A stretch of 64,000 nt of DNA from Paenibacillus sp. FJAT-26967 (GCF_001541095.1 NZ_LMXH01000001.1:63536-127535), one strand, 5' to 3'. Shown: positions 1 through 10,575, counted from the stretch's first letter. Numbers and translations are program-made. The notes: generated by a model from the letters alone, not told the origin.

Positions 1-3000
1 CTCATCTGTCAGAACAACATCCTGAATGGCTTCCGAATCGTTATTGGTAATCTCTACGGTATACACGATGATGTCATTCATAACGGCACTCGTTAAGCTA
101 GCCTGTTTGACAGCCGTTACAGGAACATCCGACACGGCCACAGCAACCGTATTGGAGAAGCCCGCTCCTGATCCCGTTCGGCCGCCGGGAGTCACAAAGG
201 TGTATGCGGCATCTGCCGTATCGAGCAGCAGCGGTGGAGCCGGAACGGAAGTGACGAGCACCTGGAAGGTAACGACCGCCGAAGTACCGGGTGCAATAGG
301 GCCTGTCGAGACGCCTGTCACGGGATCCGCTCCTGGAACGGGAACGCCGCCAAGCGCTACACTGTTCGCAAGGAAAGCGGAACCCGGCGGAATCGGATCC
401 GTCACGATGGTGCTTGCTGACAGATTGCCCGAGTTGTTCACTGTGATCGTATACGTGATGATATCTCCGACTGTCGCGTTGTCGGAACTGCCTGTTTTGG
501 TCAGAACCAAGAGGGGCTGATAGACGGGAACCGCGACCGTATTCGAAGCGGAAGTGAAAGTAAAAGGTCCGCTTGTAAATGCGGCGCTTGCCTGATTGAG
601 AAGCTGGGCAGGCACGGGCAGGGATTGCACCGTTACCTGGAAAGTCACTACGGTTGTTGCTCCGGGAGCGAGGGTTCCGATGGCGATCCCTGAAGCGGGA
701 TTCGCACCTGGAACGCTTGTTCCCGAAGTGGTGACACTGCCGGGTACGAATGAGCTTCCGGCCGGGATCGGATCGGACACTACAACATTCGTCACGGCAG
801 CTATGCCGCTGTTAGTGACCGCAACTGAATAAGTAAGGATATCTCCGATGATGGCATCCGCAGCTGTAGTCCCTTTTATTAATGTAACGTTGGGTGAAGA
901 TACAGGAATCGTAACCGTATTGGAGACGGCCGATCCGCTCACTGTCCTTCCATCCGGAGGCTGGAAGGTGAAAACGGCGGAAGCCTGGTCCGTTAGCTGC
1001 TGCGGGATCGGCACGGACGTGACGAGTGCCTGGAAAACCAAGGTAGCGGTGCTGCCAGGTTGAATCGTTCCGGCATTTATGCCTGCAGCGGGATTAGCTC
1101 CCGGCAGGGGAGCGCCGCTAACGATGACACTGTTGGCGATAAACTCGGAACCGGCCGGGATCGGATCGGTTAGTATGACTTGGGCGGCAATATTCCCCGT
1201 ATTGGCGGCCTGAATGGTATAGGTCAGCGTATCCCCGACTGTAGCACTGGCAGTGTTGGCGCTTTTAGCCAGCTGCAGTAAAGGCTGATACACGGGAATG
1301 CTGATTTGCTCGGAGTAAGAGGTTCCCGAGAAAACACCGGAAGTAAAGCTGACTGCGGCCTGATTCACAAGGAGCGGCGGGACAGGCAGCGAGGTGACAC
1401 TGACTTGAAAAGTAACCGCAGTTGAAGAGCCTGGTGCGATCACGCCCACACTAACTCCGGATGCCGGATTAGATATCGGTGACGGAGCCCCGTTGATGGT
1501 CACACTCCCCGGTACGAATGCGGTTCCCGCCGGGATCGGATCGGTCACGATCACATTGGCGACGGGTTCAATGCCGTTGTTCGCTGCGACGATGGTGTAA
1601 GTCAGGACATCGCCGAAGACGGCGTCCGCTGCACTTACGCTTTTGGATGCGGACACATTAGGGGCGGAGACCGGGATCGTGACCACATTAGAAACCGCGG
1701 AACCGCTAAGTATTCTTCCGTCAGGATGCTGGAAGGTAAAGGCTGCTGCTGCTTGATTGCTGAGTACGGCGGGTGAGGGCAGAGAGGTTGCCATGACCTG
1801 GAAAGTCACGGCGGAAACAGCTCCCGGTGCAATGGGTCCAAGTGCAATGCCCGCTGCAGGAGAAGCGCCGGGAACGGGGATTCCGTTAATATTGACGCTG
1901 TTAGGAACGAAGTCCGAGCCTGCCGGAATGGGATCGGAGAGAGAGGTAGTGGCGGCAATATTTCCTGTATTCTCCACCAGGACCGTATAGACAATCGTAT
2001 CCCCGATCGTAGCATTCTTTGAATTGGCGCTTTTGGTCAGGTTAAGAATCGCCTGGTAGAGAGGGAGGACAAGAGTGTCCGAGAATGAGCTTCCGGAGAA
2101 AGCTCCTGAAGTAAAACTTACTCTGGCCTGATTCGATAATTGGGGCGGTGCCGGCAGCGAAGTAACGGTTATCCGGAAAGAGACTGTAGCTACGGCTCCC
2201 GGAGCTATCGTACCGGCAGGTACTCCATTGACCGGATTGGCAGCGGGCAGCGGTGATCCATTGAGAAGAACACTCCCCGGAACGAACGTGGAACCGGCAG
2301 GTATGGGATCGGTTACGATGACGCCGGTGACGTTCGTGATCCCGTTATTCAAGGCAGTGATCGTATACGTGATGACGTCGCCTACAGAGGCATCCGGCGC
2401 ATTGGCTGTTTTAACCACCGTTACGTTTGGAGCCGAGACGGGGATTGTAACCGTGTTGGAAACAGCGGAGCCGGTAACAGTGCGGCCGTCGGGAGGAATG
2501 AATGAGAAGTTAGCCGCAGCCTGATTCGTAAGGGATGCAGGGACAGGTACTGAAGTTACAATAACCTGGAAAGTTACGAGTGCGGACGCTCCCGGTAAGA
2601 GGGTGCCGACTGCAATGCCCGCAGCGGGATTTGAGCCGGGAAAGGCCGTTCCGTTTACCACAACGCTATTTTCAAAGAAAGCAGTCCCGGAAGGGATAGG
2701 GTCCGATATCACCGTTAAGGCGGCAATATTTCCTGAGTTCACCGCTTCAATCGAATACGTGATCGTATCGCCTACACTTGCATGGGTTGAATTGCCGCTT
2801 TTGACGAGAGAGAGAATAGGCTGGTAGACCCGGATGAGAAGCGGTGGTGAAACGGACGATCCTGTAAAGGCGCCGGAAGTAAAGCTGACGGTTGCCTGAT
2901 CCAGTAATTGTGGAGGCGAGGGCAGGGCGGTGACCGTTACTTGAAAGCTCAATACGGCCGAAGTTCCCGGAGCTATAGTGCCCGCAGGTATTCCGGCAGC

Positions 3001-6000
3001 CGGATTTCCGAGTGGAATAACAGTCCCGTTAAGGGTCGGGCTTCCCGGTACGAGAGCAGAACCGGCCGGAATAGGATCGGAAATGACGACGTTGGTTACA
3101 TTCTCAATGCCGCTGTTCGTTGCGGTTATGGTGTACGTAATCGTATCGCCTACAACCGCATTTGCGGCACTGGCGGTCTTGGTCACATTCACGTTCGGAG
3201 CCGAGACGGGGATGGAGAGAGTGTTCGATAGAACGGATTCCTGGATAATCCGCCCGTCCGGCGGCTGGAAACTGAATGCGACTGAAGCTTGGTCGGTCAG
3301 GCGGGAAGATGGCGGCACGGTGGTCACAACCGTCTGGAAAGAAACCGTTGCGGTTCCCCCTGGAGCAAGAATTCCTCCTGAGAATCCGGCTGCCGGATCT
3401 GCCCCCGGCAGCGGCACAGCATTCAGGAGCACACTATTGGGAACAAATACGGACCCGTCCGGTACCGGATCGGTGATCGTCAGGTTGGCGTTAATATTGC
3501 CATTGTTCGTAATGGAGATCGAGTAAGAAACCGTATCCCCGACCGTGGCGTTGGAATAGTCGGCGGTTTTGAGAGCGGACAGTAACGGCTGATAGACCGG
3601 TACAAGCACAGTATTCGACAGGCTCGATCCGGTAAAGGCGCCGGAAGTAAAGCTGACGATAGCCCGGCTGTCCAGTACCGGAGGAGAGGGCAGGGTAGTA
3701 ACCCGCGTCTGGAACGTAAGAACGGCAGAGGCTCCTGGCGCAATAATGCCTACGGGGACTCCGATTGCCGGGTCCGCGCTCGGCAGCGGAGCTCCGTTTA
3801 AGATAACAGTGCCCGGAATAAATACAGATCCCGCAGGGATGGAGTCGGTGGCAAGGACTCCTGTCACATTTTCAATTCCGTTGTTGGTGGCTGTAATGGT
3901 GTACGAAACAATATCTCCCAGAACGGCATCCGTTGAAGCAGTGGCGAGAGTTACCGTAACGTTAGGAGCCGAGACTGGGATGGCCAAGGGATTCGATGCA
4001 GCCGTGCCCGTGATCGTTCGTCCATCAGGCGGAGTAAATTCGAAATCAGCCGTTGCCTGATCCAAGAGGAGCGATGAGGGCGGAATCGACGTAATCACCG
4101 TCTGAAAAGTGACCGTAACCGGGGAGCCTGGGGTTACGGCACCGACAGGTATGCCTGCCGCCGGATCGGCCCCGGCAAGAGGTGCGCCGTTAATCGTCAC
4201 ACTGTTGGGTGTGAAAACAGAGCCGGCCGGCACCAGGTCTGTCACGGTCGCTGAGGCTGGTATGTTCCCGCTGTTAACGAGCTGGAGAGTATACGTTACG
4301 GTATCGCCGAGTGTGGCATTGGAAGTGCTGGCACTTTTGGCAATGCCCAGAATAGACTGGTAAACCGGAATTGTGACCGTATTGGACAGGGAAGAGAAGG
4401 ACAGCGCTCCGCTCGTGAAGCCGACGGAAGCACGGTTGACCAGATTCTGCCCGGCCGGCAGTGACTGGACGATTACGCTGAACGTAACGGCGGCGGCACC
4501 GCCCGGAACGATAAGTCCCGCAGGTATGCCGGCAGCCGGAGAAGAATTTACCGGGATGCTGTTTACGGTAACACTACCCGGGACAAGGGTGGTGCCATCA
4601 GGAATGGCATCGGTTACGATGACATTGGTCACATTCTCGATGCCGTTGTTGGAAGCTACGATGGAGTAAGTAATCGTGTCGCCGACTACGGCATCTGTCC
4701 GGCTTGCGCTTTTGCTGGCCGTTACATTCGGGGACGATACCGGAATGACGACCGTGTTCGATGAAGCCGAGCCGTTAATGGTACGTCCGTCGGGAGGCTG
4801 GAATGTATACGAAACAGCTGCCTGGTCGACCAATTGAGGAGGGGTTGGCACGGAAGTAATCACCACCTGGAATGTCATGGTTGTTGATGCGCCGGGTGCA
4901 AGGAAGCCTCCCGCAACACCTTCTGCAGGGCTTGCTCCGGGCATCGGGACTTGATTAACAATTACACTGTTGGGCACAAAGGCGGACCCGCCGGCAATCG
5001 GATCTGTCAGGGTTGTTGTCGCCCCGATATTGCCGCTGTTCTGCAAGACAATCGTATAGGTTACGAGATCGCCAACGGTTCCGATAGGATCACTGGTGCT
5101 TTTGCTGGCTGTAATAACCGGTTGATAGACCGGAATGACCAGGGTATTCGAAGCCGCAGATCCCGAGAAAGAGCCGCTGGTAAAAGAAAGGGAAGCTTGA
5201 TTAGCGAGCTGCGGAGGCGAGGGCAGTGACGTCACTCGTACCGAAAAAGTAACCGTCGCGGACCCTCCGGCCGCCACTGTTCCAAGCGTGATCCCGAGGA
5301 CCGGATTCGCGGCGGGAACCGTAATGCCGCCTGCGGTTACTGATCCGGGTATGAATAAGGAACCGTCCGGAATCGGATCGGTAAGAACGACATTTGTGAT
5401 TGGCGAGGAACCGCTGTTTGAGATCGTGACACTGTACGAAACCGTATCGCCGGGAACGGCATCCGCTGCAAGCGAGCTTTTAAGGAGAGTAACGCTGGGT
5501 AATGAGACGGGAAGCGTAACTGTATTGGACAAAACTGAGCCGTTCAGTAAACGTCCGTCCGGCGGCTGGTAGCTGTAGGATGCTTGAGCCCGGTTGGTCA
5601 GGAAGGCAGGAGCAGGCAGGGTAGCGGCAGCGGTTTGAAACGTGACTTCCACCGAGGCGCCCGCTGCCAGTGTTCCGGCTGCAATCCCGGCGGCCGGATC
5701 TGCTCCCGGAACAGGTGAACCGCCTACCGTCACACTATTGCTCAGAAAAGATGAACCGGCCGGAATTGCGTCCGTGATGGTCAGAGCCGCAGCCAGATTT
5801 CCCGTGTTCGTGGCAAGGATGGTGTAGGTGACGGTATCTCCGACCGTGACCCGGGTGGTATTGGCTGTCTTGACGGCGGTAACGATGGGCTGATACACAG
5901 GCAGCGTCAGCGTATCGGAGTGCGTCGTGCCCGAGAAAGCTCCGCTCGAATAGCTGGCGGTTGCCTGGTTACTCAGCTGCGGAGGCGATGGCAGGCCGAT

Positions 6001-9000
6001 TACGTTGACGGAGAAGGTGACGGCGGCTGCAGCACCCGGACCTAGACTGCCGACAGTGATGCCGGCAGCCGGATTGGCACCGGGGACGGGCGCACCCCGG
6101 ACCGTTACGCTGCCGGGGTTAAAAACAGAGCCTGCCGGAATCGGATCGTTCACAAGGATATTGTTAATGGGGCTGATCCCGTTATTCGTCACGACAATCG
6201 TATAGGTAACCGTGTCTCCGACCACGGCATCCGCAAGCGGAGTAGATTTGACCACGGCCACATTAGGTGCGGATACAGGCACAGATAGTGCGTTAGATAG
6301 GGCAGATCCTGCCAGCGTGCGTCCGTCCGGAAGTGTATAGGTGAAAGCAATAGCGGCCTGATCGATTAACTGGGCCGGGTTAGGAACCGAGCTTACGACC
6401 GTAACAAACGTAACTGTGGAAGTCCCTCCAGGAGAGACTGTGCCTACCGTGATTCCCGTCCTGGGATCGGCTCCTGCCAGAGGAAGGCCGTTAACCGTCA
6501 CACTGTTCCCGGCGAATTCCGAACCTGCAGGGATCGCTTCGGTTAAGGTAGCCGAGCCGTTATAGTTCCCGCTGTTGGTAATCCGGATGGTATAGGTGAT
6601 GCTGTCACCTACCGTGGCGGCTGTAGTGTCGGCGCTTTTAACGGCCTGAAGAATGGGCTGGTAGACTGGAATCGTGACTGTGTTGGAACTGGATGAGCCT
6701 GTAAAAGTGCCTGCCGTAAAACTCACCGCAGCTTGATTGACTAAAGTGGAAGGGGCGGCGGGCAGCTCATTGACACGGACGGAGAAGAGGAGTACAGCAG
6801 AAGCGCCGGCAGCTATAGGGCCAGCCGGCACACCTGCTGCGGGGTTGGCATTCGCTATGACAGAACCGTTCAGGGTGACACTCCCGGCAATTAAAGAGGT
6901 TCCTGCCGGAATGGGATCTGAGATAACGACACCCGTTACAGGGGCTCCGCCGTTGTTTGTTGCCGTAAGGGTATAAACAACGGTATCGCCGACAGCGGCT
7001 GCGGTGGCCGATGCGCTTTTGGCCACAGTGACGTTAGGAGCGGATACTGTTACAACAATTTCGTTGGACTGGGCGCTTCCGGATAAAGTCCGTCCGTCGG
7101 GAGGCTGGTACGTATAGGAGACCGCAGCTTGATCGGTTAGTCTGCCGGAGGCGGGTACCGTGTTCACGACCGTCTGGAAAGTAAGGACGGAAGTTCCGCT
7201 TGCGGCAATTACCCCTATAGGTATACCGGTTGAAGGGTTTGCTGCCGGCTGGTTCACTCCGTTCACGGTAACACTGCCGGGCAGGAAAGCGGAGCCGGCG
7301 GGGATTTTCTCAGAGACGGTTGCATTCACGGCAATATTGCCCGTGTTGCGGACTGTAACGGTATAAGTTAATGTGGCACCGACCGTTGCGCTGGGCGTAT
7401 TGACGCTTTTGGCGGCTGAGATAATGGGCTGAAAGACCGGCAGAGTAATCGTACCCGAGAGACTGGAGCCAGTGAATGCGCCGGAAGTAAAGCTTACGGT
7501 CGCTTGATCCGTGAGCTGTGCCGGCGACGGCAGACTTGTGACGTTAACGCTGAACGTGACGACGGCGGAAGCTCCGGCTGCAATCGTGCCGACAGGAACC
7601 CCTGCGGCGGGGTTCGCGGCAGGCACGGCGGTACCGTTGACGGTTACGCTCCCCGCTGCCAGTACCGAACCCGCTGGAATCGGGTCCGTTACGACAACAT
7701 TGGTAACGGCTGCTATACCGTTATTCACGGCTGTTATCCTGTAGATGACCGTATCCCCGACGACAGCGACTGTGGAGCTGGCAGTCTTGGTTACCGTCAC
7801 ATTGGGAGCGGATACCGGAATCGAAGTCGTATTCGAAGCAGCAGAACCGGACAGCGTACGCCCGTCAGGCGGCGTATACGTATAGCTCGCCGCCGCCTGA
7901 TTAAGGAGTCTTCCGCCTGAGGGAATGGCGCTTACCACCGTCTGGAACGTCACGATGGCCGAACCGCCGCCGGCATCGAGATTGCCGATAGAGAATCCGG
8001 CGGCAGGATTGGCGGCAGGCTGCGACACCCCCCTGACCGTTACGCTTCCGGCTACGAAAGAAGAACCAGCCGGAATCGCATCGGTAAAAGTGGCGGCTGC
8101 GCGGATGCTGCCGGAATTCGTCAGGGTGACGGTATATGTGACGGTGTCCCCGATGGTTGCAGAGCTTGTGCTTGCGGATTTCGCAAGACTGATCACAGGC
8201 TGGTACACCGGGATCGTGACGGTGTTGGACGGCACACTTCCGGAGATGACAGGACCGCCGGGAACACTCTGGAAGGAGAAGCTTGCCGTTGCCAAGTTCG
8301 AAATCTGAGCGGGTGACGGAAGCGATGTAACCGTCACCCGGAAGACGACGGTTGTCGTGCTCCCGGCGCCGACTGTCCCCAGCAGGATGCCGGTAGACGG
8401 ATCGGCTCCTGTACGGACGGTGCCGTTCACGGTCACACTGTTTGCAACCAGTGTCGTTCCTGCCGGGATGGCATCCGTGAAGACAGTGCTTCCCGCATCC
8501 ACCAGCCCGGTATTCTGAACGGCGACCGTGAATGTAATCGGATCTCCCACGATGGCCCCTGTCACATTGGCTGTTTTGGTCACGGTCACAAGCGGGGCAT
8601 TAATATCGATCTGGATAGCGGTCGCATTGACGAGGTAAGCATCCCCGGAAGTCGTCAGGCGCAGTATTCCCGTCGTCTGGGAGTTGCGCAGGGTGGCGGA
8701 AATGTCAACGTTCGTAATATCCCAGCCCTGCCTGCCCGCATTAATTAGCGTCCCGGGGGCGCCGTTGATGGCATTGCGCGTCCCGAAAGTTCCGCTTGTA
8801 TCGAGCGTTCCGTCGTCTTTATTAATTTGAGACGCGAAAAAGTTGGCCGCAAAATTATTGGGTCCCGACAGCGCCTGCAAGGTAGAGTTGGAAGGTCCGA
8901 ACAGAGCCTGGTCGCCGGTCCGGTTCGCGTCTCCTTCCTGAGCGCTAATCAGTGCACGCCCTCTAAGCGTACCTTGGGCGGGGGTGGCAAACCCGGAAAT

Positions 9001-9630
9001 TACGACGTTAACCGGACCGGAAGTCGACTGGACAAGCTCGGCGCCCACATTAAACGACAAATTACGGAAGGGCAGAGCGGGATTATCGTACACCACAGCC
9101 AGCGTCCATCCGGCATGATTGGAGGTGGGGTCAGGGACGGTCAAGGTTCCTACAATTCCCCGGGCCGTGTAGGTGCCCGCTCCTCCGGCAGCGACGAGTG
9201 AGGTCACATTAGCGGTACGGACATAGGCCAGCACGGTATTCGCAGTGAGTACGACATTGTAGACGGTCAAGGGGTCCTGCGTAACACTGGAGGTGCCTGC
9301 AGGGGTTGTCAACGTAATCGGATTGTTGATAAAGGCTGAGTTATCGACGGTTAAATCGACGTAGGTTCCGCCCCATATCAGTTCTGCATAAAGAACAGTG
9401 CTTCCGGCCGGGAGATTGAGCACGGCTGAAGAACTGTTTGATGTGAACAGGTTGGTCGTGCCGGCAGGATAAGAGCCGAATTGAGCCGCTGTATTCGTTG
9501 TGATGTACGCTCCGATGCTGTCGATCGTCCCCGGCACGCCTACTGTATCGGAGCGGCTAAGTCCGAGTGTATTGCCGGTGAAGGTAATCGCACCCGTCCG
9601 ATTGGTGGCATAACGCTGAAGAAAAGCCAT
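1..9630 (-). CDS. Giant DUF11-repeat surface protein (C-terminus beyond window)
   Basis: One frame stays open from an ATG at 9630 to base 1, so at least 3,210 residues are encoded and the end is not seen. GGAGG lies a few bases upstream of the ATG. Residues 1 to about 340 form a non-repeated beta-rich domain starting MAFLQRYATNRTGAITFTGN, a head I recognise from DUF11 proteins of Bacillus and Paenibacillus. The rest is made of DUF11 units of about 128 residues. Two kinds alternate: one carries PPDGRT..GSA and ends in VSAPNVTV, the other carries SFTSGAFTGS and ends in IPVYQP. Both carry TVGDTxTYTI and DPIPAGSxFxPGSVTVNG. Eleven pairs are counted. No signal peptide or membrane segment is seen at the N-terminus, so the export route is unclear. 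DUF11 units are known from cell-surface proteins; a structural or adhesive surface role is inferred. Confidence 0.9.
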   Translation of the reverse strand, partial: MAFLQRYATNRTGAITFTGNTLGLSRSDTVGVPGTIDSIGAYITTNTAAQFGSYPAGTTNLFTSNSSSAVLNLPAGSTVLYAELIWGGTYVDLTVDNSAFINNPITLTTPAGTSSVTQDPLTVYNVVLTANTVLAYVRTANVTSLVAAGGAGTYTARGIVGTLTVPDPTSNHAGWTLAVVYDNPALPFRNLSFNVGAELVQSTSGPVNVVISGFATPAQGTLRGRALISAQEGDANRTGDQALFGPSNSTLQALSGPNNFAANFFASQINKDDGTLDTSGTFGTRNAINGAPGTLINAGRQGWDITNVDISATLRNSQTTGILRLTTSGDAYLVNATAIQIDINAPLVTVTKTANVTGAIVGDPITFTVAVQNTGLVDAGSTVFTDAIPAGTTLVANSVTVNGTVRTGADPSTGILLGTVGAGSTTTVVFRVTVTSLPSPAQISNLATASFSFQSVPGGPVISGSVPSNTVTIPVYQPVISLAKSASTSSATIGDTVTYTVTLTNSGSIRAAATFTDAIPAGSSFVAGSVTVRGVSQPAANPAAGFSIGNLDAGGGSAIVTFQTVVSAIPSGGRLLNQAAASYTYTPPDGRTLSGSAASNTTSIPVSAPNVTVTKTASSTVAVVGDTVIYRITAVNNGIAAVTNVVVTDPIPAGSVLAAGSVTVNGTAVPAANPAAGVPVGTIAAGASAVVTFSVNVTSLPSPAQLTDQATVSFTSGAFTGSSLSGTITLPVFQPIISAAKSVNTPSATVGATLTYTVTVRNTGNIAVNATVSEKIPAGSAFLPGSVTVNGVNQPAANPSTGIPIGVIAASGTSVLTFQTVVNTVPASGRLTDQAAVSYTYQPPDGRTLSGSAQSNEIVVTVSAPNVTVAKSASATAAAVGDTVVYTLTATNNGGAPVTGVVISDPIPAGTSLIAGSVTLNGSVIANANPAAGVPAGPIAAGASAVLLFSVRVNELPAAPSTLVNQAAVSFTAGTFTGSSSSNTVTIPVYQPILQAVKSADTTAATVGDSITYTIRITNSGNYNGSATLTEAIPAGSEFAGNSVTVNGLPLAGADPRTGITVGTVSPGGTSTVTFVTVVSSVPNPAQLIDQAAIAFTYTLPDGRTLAGSALSNALSVPVSAPNVAVVKSTPLADAVVGDTVTYTIVVTNNGISPINNILVNDPIPAGSVFNPGSVTVRGAPVPGANPAAGITVGSLGPGAAAAVTFSVNVIGLPSPPQLSNQATASYSSGAFSGTTHSDTLTLPVYQPIVTAVKTANTTRVTVGDTVTYTILATNTGNLAAALTITDAIPAGSSFLSNSVTVGGSPVPGADPAAGIAAGTLAAGASVEVTFQTAAATLPAPAFLTNRAQASYSYQPPDGRLLNGSVLSNTVTLPVSLPSVTLLKSSLAADAVPGDTVSYSVTISNSGSSPITNVVLTDPIPDGSLFIPGSVTAGGITVPAANPVLGITLGTVAAGGSATVTFSVRVTSLPSPPQLANQASLSFTSGSFSGSAASNTLVIPVYQPVITASKSTSDPIGTVGDLVTYTIVLQNSGNIGATTTLTDPIAGGSAFVPNSVIVNQVPMPGASPAEGVAGGFLAPGASTTMTFQVVITSVPTPPQLVDQAAVSYTFQPPDGRTINGSASSNTVVIPVSSPNVTASKSASRTDAVVGDTITYSIVASNNGIENVTNVIVTDAIPDGTTLVPGSVTVNSIPVNSSPAAGIPAGLIVPGGAAAVTFSVIVQSLPAGQNLVNRASVGFTSGALSFSSLSNTVTIPVYQSILGIAKSASTSNATLGDTVTYTLQLVNSGNIPASATVTDLVPAGSVFTPNSVTINGAPLAGADPAAGIPVGAVTPGSPVTVTFQTVITSIPPSSLLLDQATADFEFTPPDGRTITGTAASNPLAIPVSAPNVTVTLATASTDAVLGDIVSYTITATNNGIENVTGVLATDSIPAGSVFIPGTVILNGAPLPSADPAIGVPVGIIAPGASAVLTFQTRVTTLPSPPVLDSRAIVSFTSGAFTGSSLSNTVLVPVYQPLLSALKTADYSNATVGDTVSYSISITNNGNINANLTITDPVPDGSVFVPNSVLLNAVPLPGADPAAGFSGGILAPGGTATVSFQTVVTTVPPSSRLTDQASVAFSFQPPDGRIIQESVLSNTLSIPVSAPNVNVTKTASAANAVVGDTITYTITATNSGIENVTNVVISDPIPAGSALVPGSPTLNGTVIPLGNPAAGIPAGTIAPGTSAVLSFQVTVTALPSPPQLLDQATVSFTSGAFTGSSVSPPLLIRVYQPILSLVKSGNSTHASVGDTITYSIEAVNSGNIAALTVISDPIPSGTAFFENSVVVNGTAFPGSNPAAGIAVGTLLPGASALVTFQVIVTSVPVPASLTNQAAANFSFIPPDGRTVTGSAVSNTVTIPVSAPNVTVVKTANAPDASVGDVITYTITALNNGITNVTGVIVTDPIPAGSTFVPGSVLLNGSPLPAANPVNGVPAGTIAPGAVATVSFRITVTSLPAPPQLSNQARVSFTSGAFSGSSFSDTLVLPLYQAILNLTKSANSKNATIGDTIVYTVLVENTGNIAATTSLSDPIPAGSDFVPNSVNINGIPVPGASPAAGIALGPIAPGAVSAVTFQVMATSLPSPAVLSNQAAAAFTFQHPDGRILSGSAVSNVVTIPVSAPNVSASKSVSAADAVFGDVLTYTIVAANNGIEPVANVIVTDPIPAGTAFVPGSVTINGAPSPISNPASGVSVGVIAPGSSTAVTFQVSVTSLPVPPLLVNQAAVSFTSGVFSGTSYSEQISIPVYQPLLQLAKSANTASATVGDTLTYTIQAANTGNIAAQVILTDPIPAGSEFIANSVIVSGAPLPGANPAAGINAGTIQPGSTATLVFQALVTSVPIPQQLTDQASAVFTFQPPDGRTVSGSAVSNTVTIPVSSPNVTLIKGTTAADAIIGDILTYSVAVTNSGIAAVTNVVVSDPIPAGSSFVPGSVTTSGTSVPGANPASGIAIGTLAPGATTVVTFQVTVQSLPVPAQLLNQASAAFTSGPFTFTSASNTVAVPVYQPLLVLTKTGSSDNATVGDIITYTITVNNSGNLSASTIVTDPIPPGSAFLANSVALGGVPVPGADPVTGVSTGPIAPGTSAVVTFQVLVTSVPAPPLLLDTADAAYTFVTPGGRTGSGAGFSNTVAVAVSDVPVTAVKQASLTSAVMNDIIVYTVEITNNDSEAIQDVVLTDE

Positions 9631-9688
9631 TTACTAGGTTCCTCCGTTTGATGAAAAATGGAAAACAAATACGGCTGGAATTTTTCTA

Positions 9689-9716
9689 AGTGTATGTGAA
9701 TGCAGAGCGAACATTC
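9689..9716 (-). promoter_or_regulatory. Possible sigma-E-type promoter of the DUF11 gene
   Basis: Read on the minus strand, GAATGTT is followed after 13 bases by CATACACT. This resembles the mother-cell sigma-E pattern (-35 near GAATATT, -10 CATACAAT). It would start transcription about 50 bases before the ATG at 9630. The match is by eye only. No convincing sigma-A promoter was seen in the 330-base gap from 9631 to 9962, which otherwise shows no gene. Confidence 0.35.
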
Positions 9717-9951
9717 CAATGGATAAGCTAGGAAATTGAAAGAAATTTAGGAGGGACAAGCTTGGCAGGAGGATGAAAAGAAGTATGCTAAATTGGGTTA
9801 GATGTAAAAAAATGATAATAGCGGGCATGAGGAGATGTTTATTCAGGAGCTGAGGACTATTCAATTATCATAAAAGCAAGGAATGCGGCTGGCGGATCGC
9901 GGGCAGGGATTTCGGTAAACCGTTAATTAATGTCTTGTACCCTGATGCGCA

Positions 9952-9992
9952 TAAAAAAACAAGGACCCGCCTCAGTTTCCCGAGGCGGGTCC
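9952..9992 (-). terminator. Intrinsic terminator after thpR
   Basis: An 11-base-pair stem GGACCCGCCTC/GAGGCGGGTCC is followed, in the minus-strand direction, by a run of T (the A-run at 9953-9959). It lies 8 bases past the thpR stop. Confidence 0.85.
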
Positions 9993-9999
9993 AACGCGT

Positions 10000-10575
10000 C
10001 TACCCGCGCAGCGCAAAATCCGCTGCGCGCTCATACATCGGTGACCGGCCCATATGGGTGCGGTACACCGCGATCTTGTCCGTCTCCCATGTGACGGACG
10101 GCAAATCCCCTGGCGCGGGAAGCAGCTCCCGCGTCCAAGGCAGCCCGCCGCTATATCGGCGGGCCAGCGTGATGTGCGGGCGGTACGGCCGGTCCTCCGG
10201 CTCGAAGCCGAGGGACGCGCAGGCCGCCTCCACATCACGCTGCAGGGCTTGCAGGGCATCCAGGTCGCCCTGCACACCGGCCCAGAGGATGCTGGGGGCA
10301 TCCTTTGGGCCGAAGGTCCCTGTACCCGCTGCGCTCAGGCGCAGCGGGGGATGGCTGCTCGCGGCCCCGGCGAGCAGAGGCGCCAGCTCCGGCAGCGTGG
10401 ACGCCGGAGTGTTGCCGATGAACTTGAGGGTAATATGGTAATCGGCGGAATGAAGCCACTTCTGAAATCTTAAGCCGGACGATTCCAGCTCCTGGCGCCA
10501 GCCGCCCACAAGCAGCTTGGCTGACTCGGCAAGCGGGACTGCGACGAATAGACGGTCTTCGGTAGGGCTGGTCAT
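10000..10575 (-). CDS. thpR: RNA 2',3'-cyclic phosphodiesterase (LigT/ThpR family)
   Basis: The 191-residue product carries the two HxTx motifs of the 2H phosphoesterase superfamily, HITL near residue 47 and HITLARR near residue 135. Their spacing and the total length are normal for bacterial LigT/ThpR. These cytosolic enzymes open 2',3'-cyclic phosphate ends of RNA; the in vivo role is poorly known. The gene stands alone with its own terminator and is more GC-rich than its surroundings. The ATG at 10575 is preceded by AAGGAGAACACG, a good ribosome binding site. Confidence 0.85.
   Translation of the reverse strand: MTSPTEDRLFVAVPLAESAKLLVGGWRQELESSGLRFQKWLHSADYHITLKFIGNTPASTLPELAPLLAGAASSHPPLRLSAAGTGTFGPKDAPSILWAGVQGDLDALQALQRDVEAACASLGFEPEDRPYRPHITLARRYSGGLPWTRELLPAPGDLPSVTWETDKIAVYRTHMGRSPMYERAADFALRG

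Noticed and set aside
26-8308. About twenty plus-strand open frames of 60-180 codons across the first 8 kb
   Set aside because: They are the antisense of the repeated DUF11 gene and recur with the same 384/768-base rhythm; they share Val/Pro/Gly-rich nonsense translations and lack ribosome binding sites.
1-8600. Regular periodicity resembling a tandem satellite or CRISPR array
   Set aside because: The period is 768 bases, copies are diverged, and one reading frame runs through all of them, so it is protein repeat structure.
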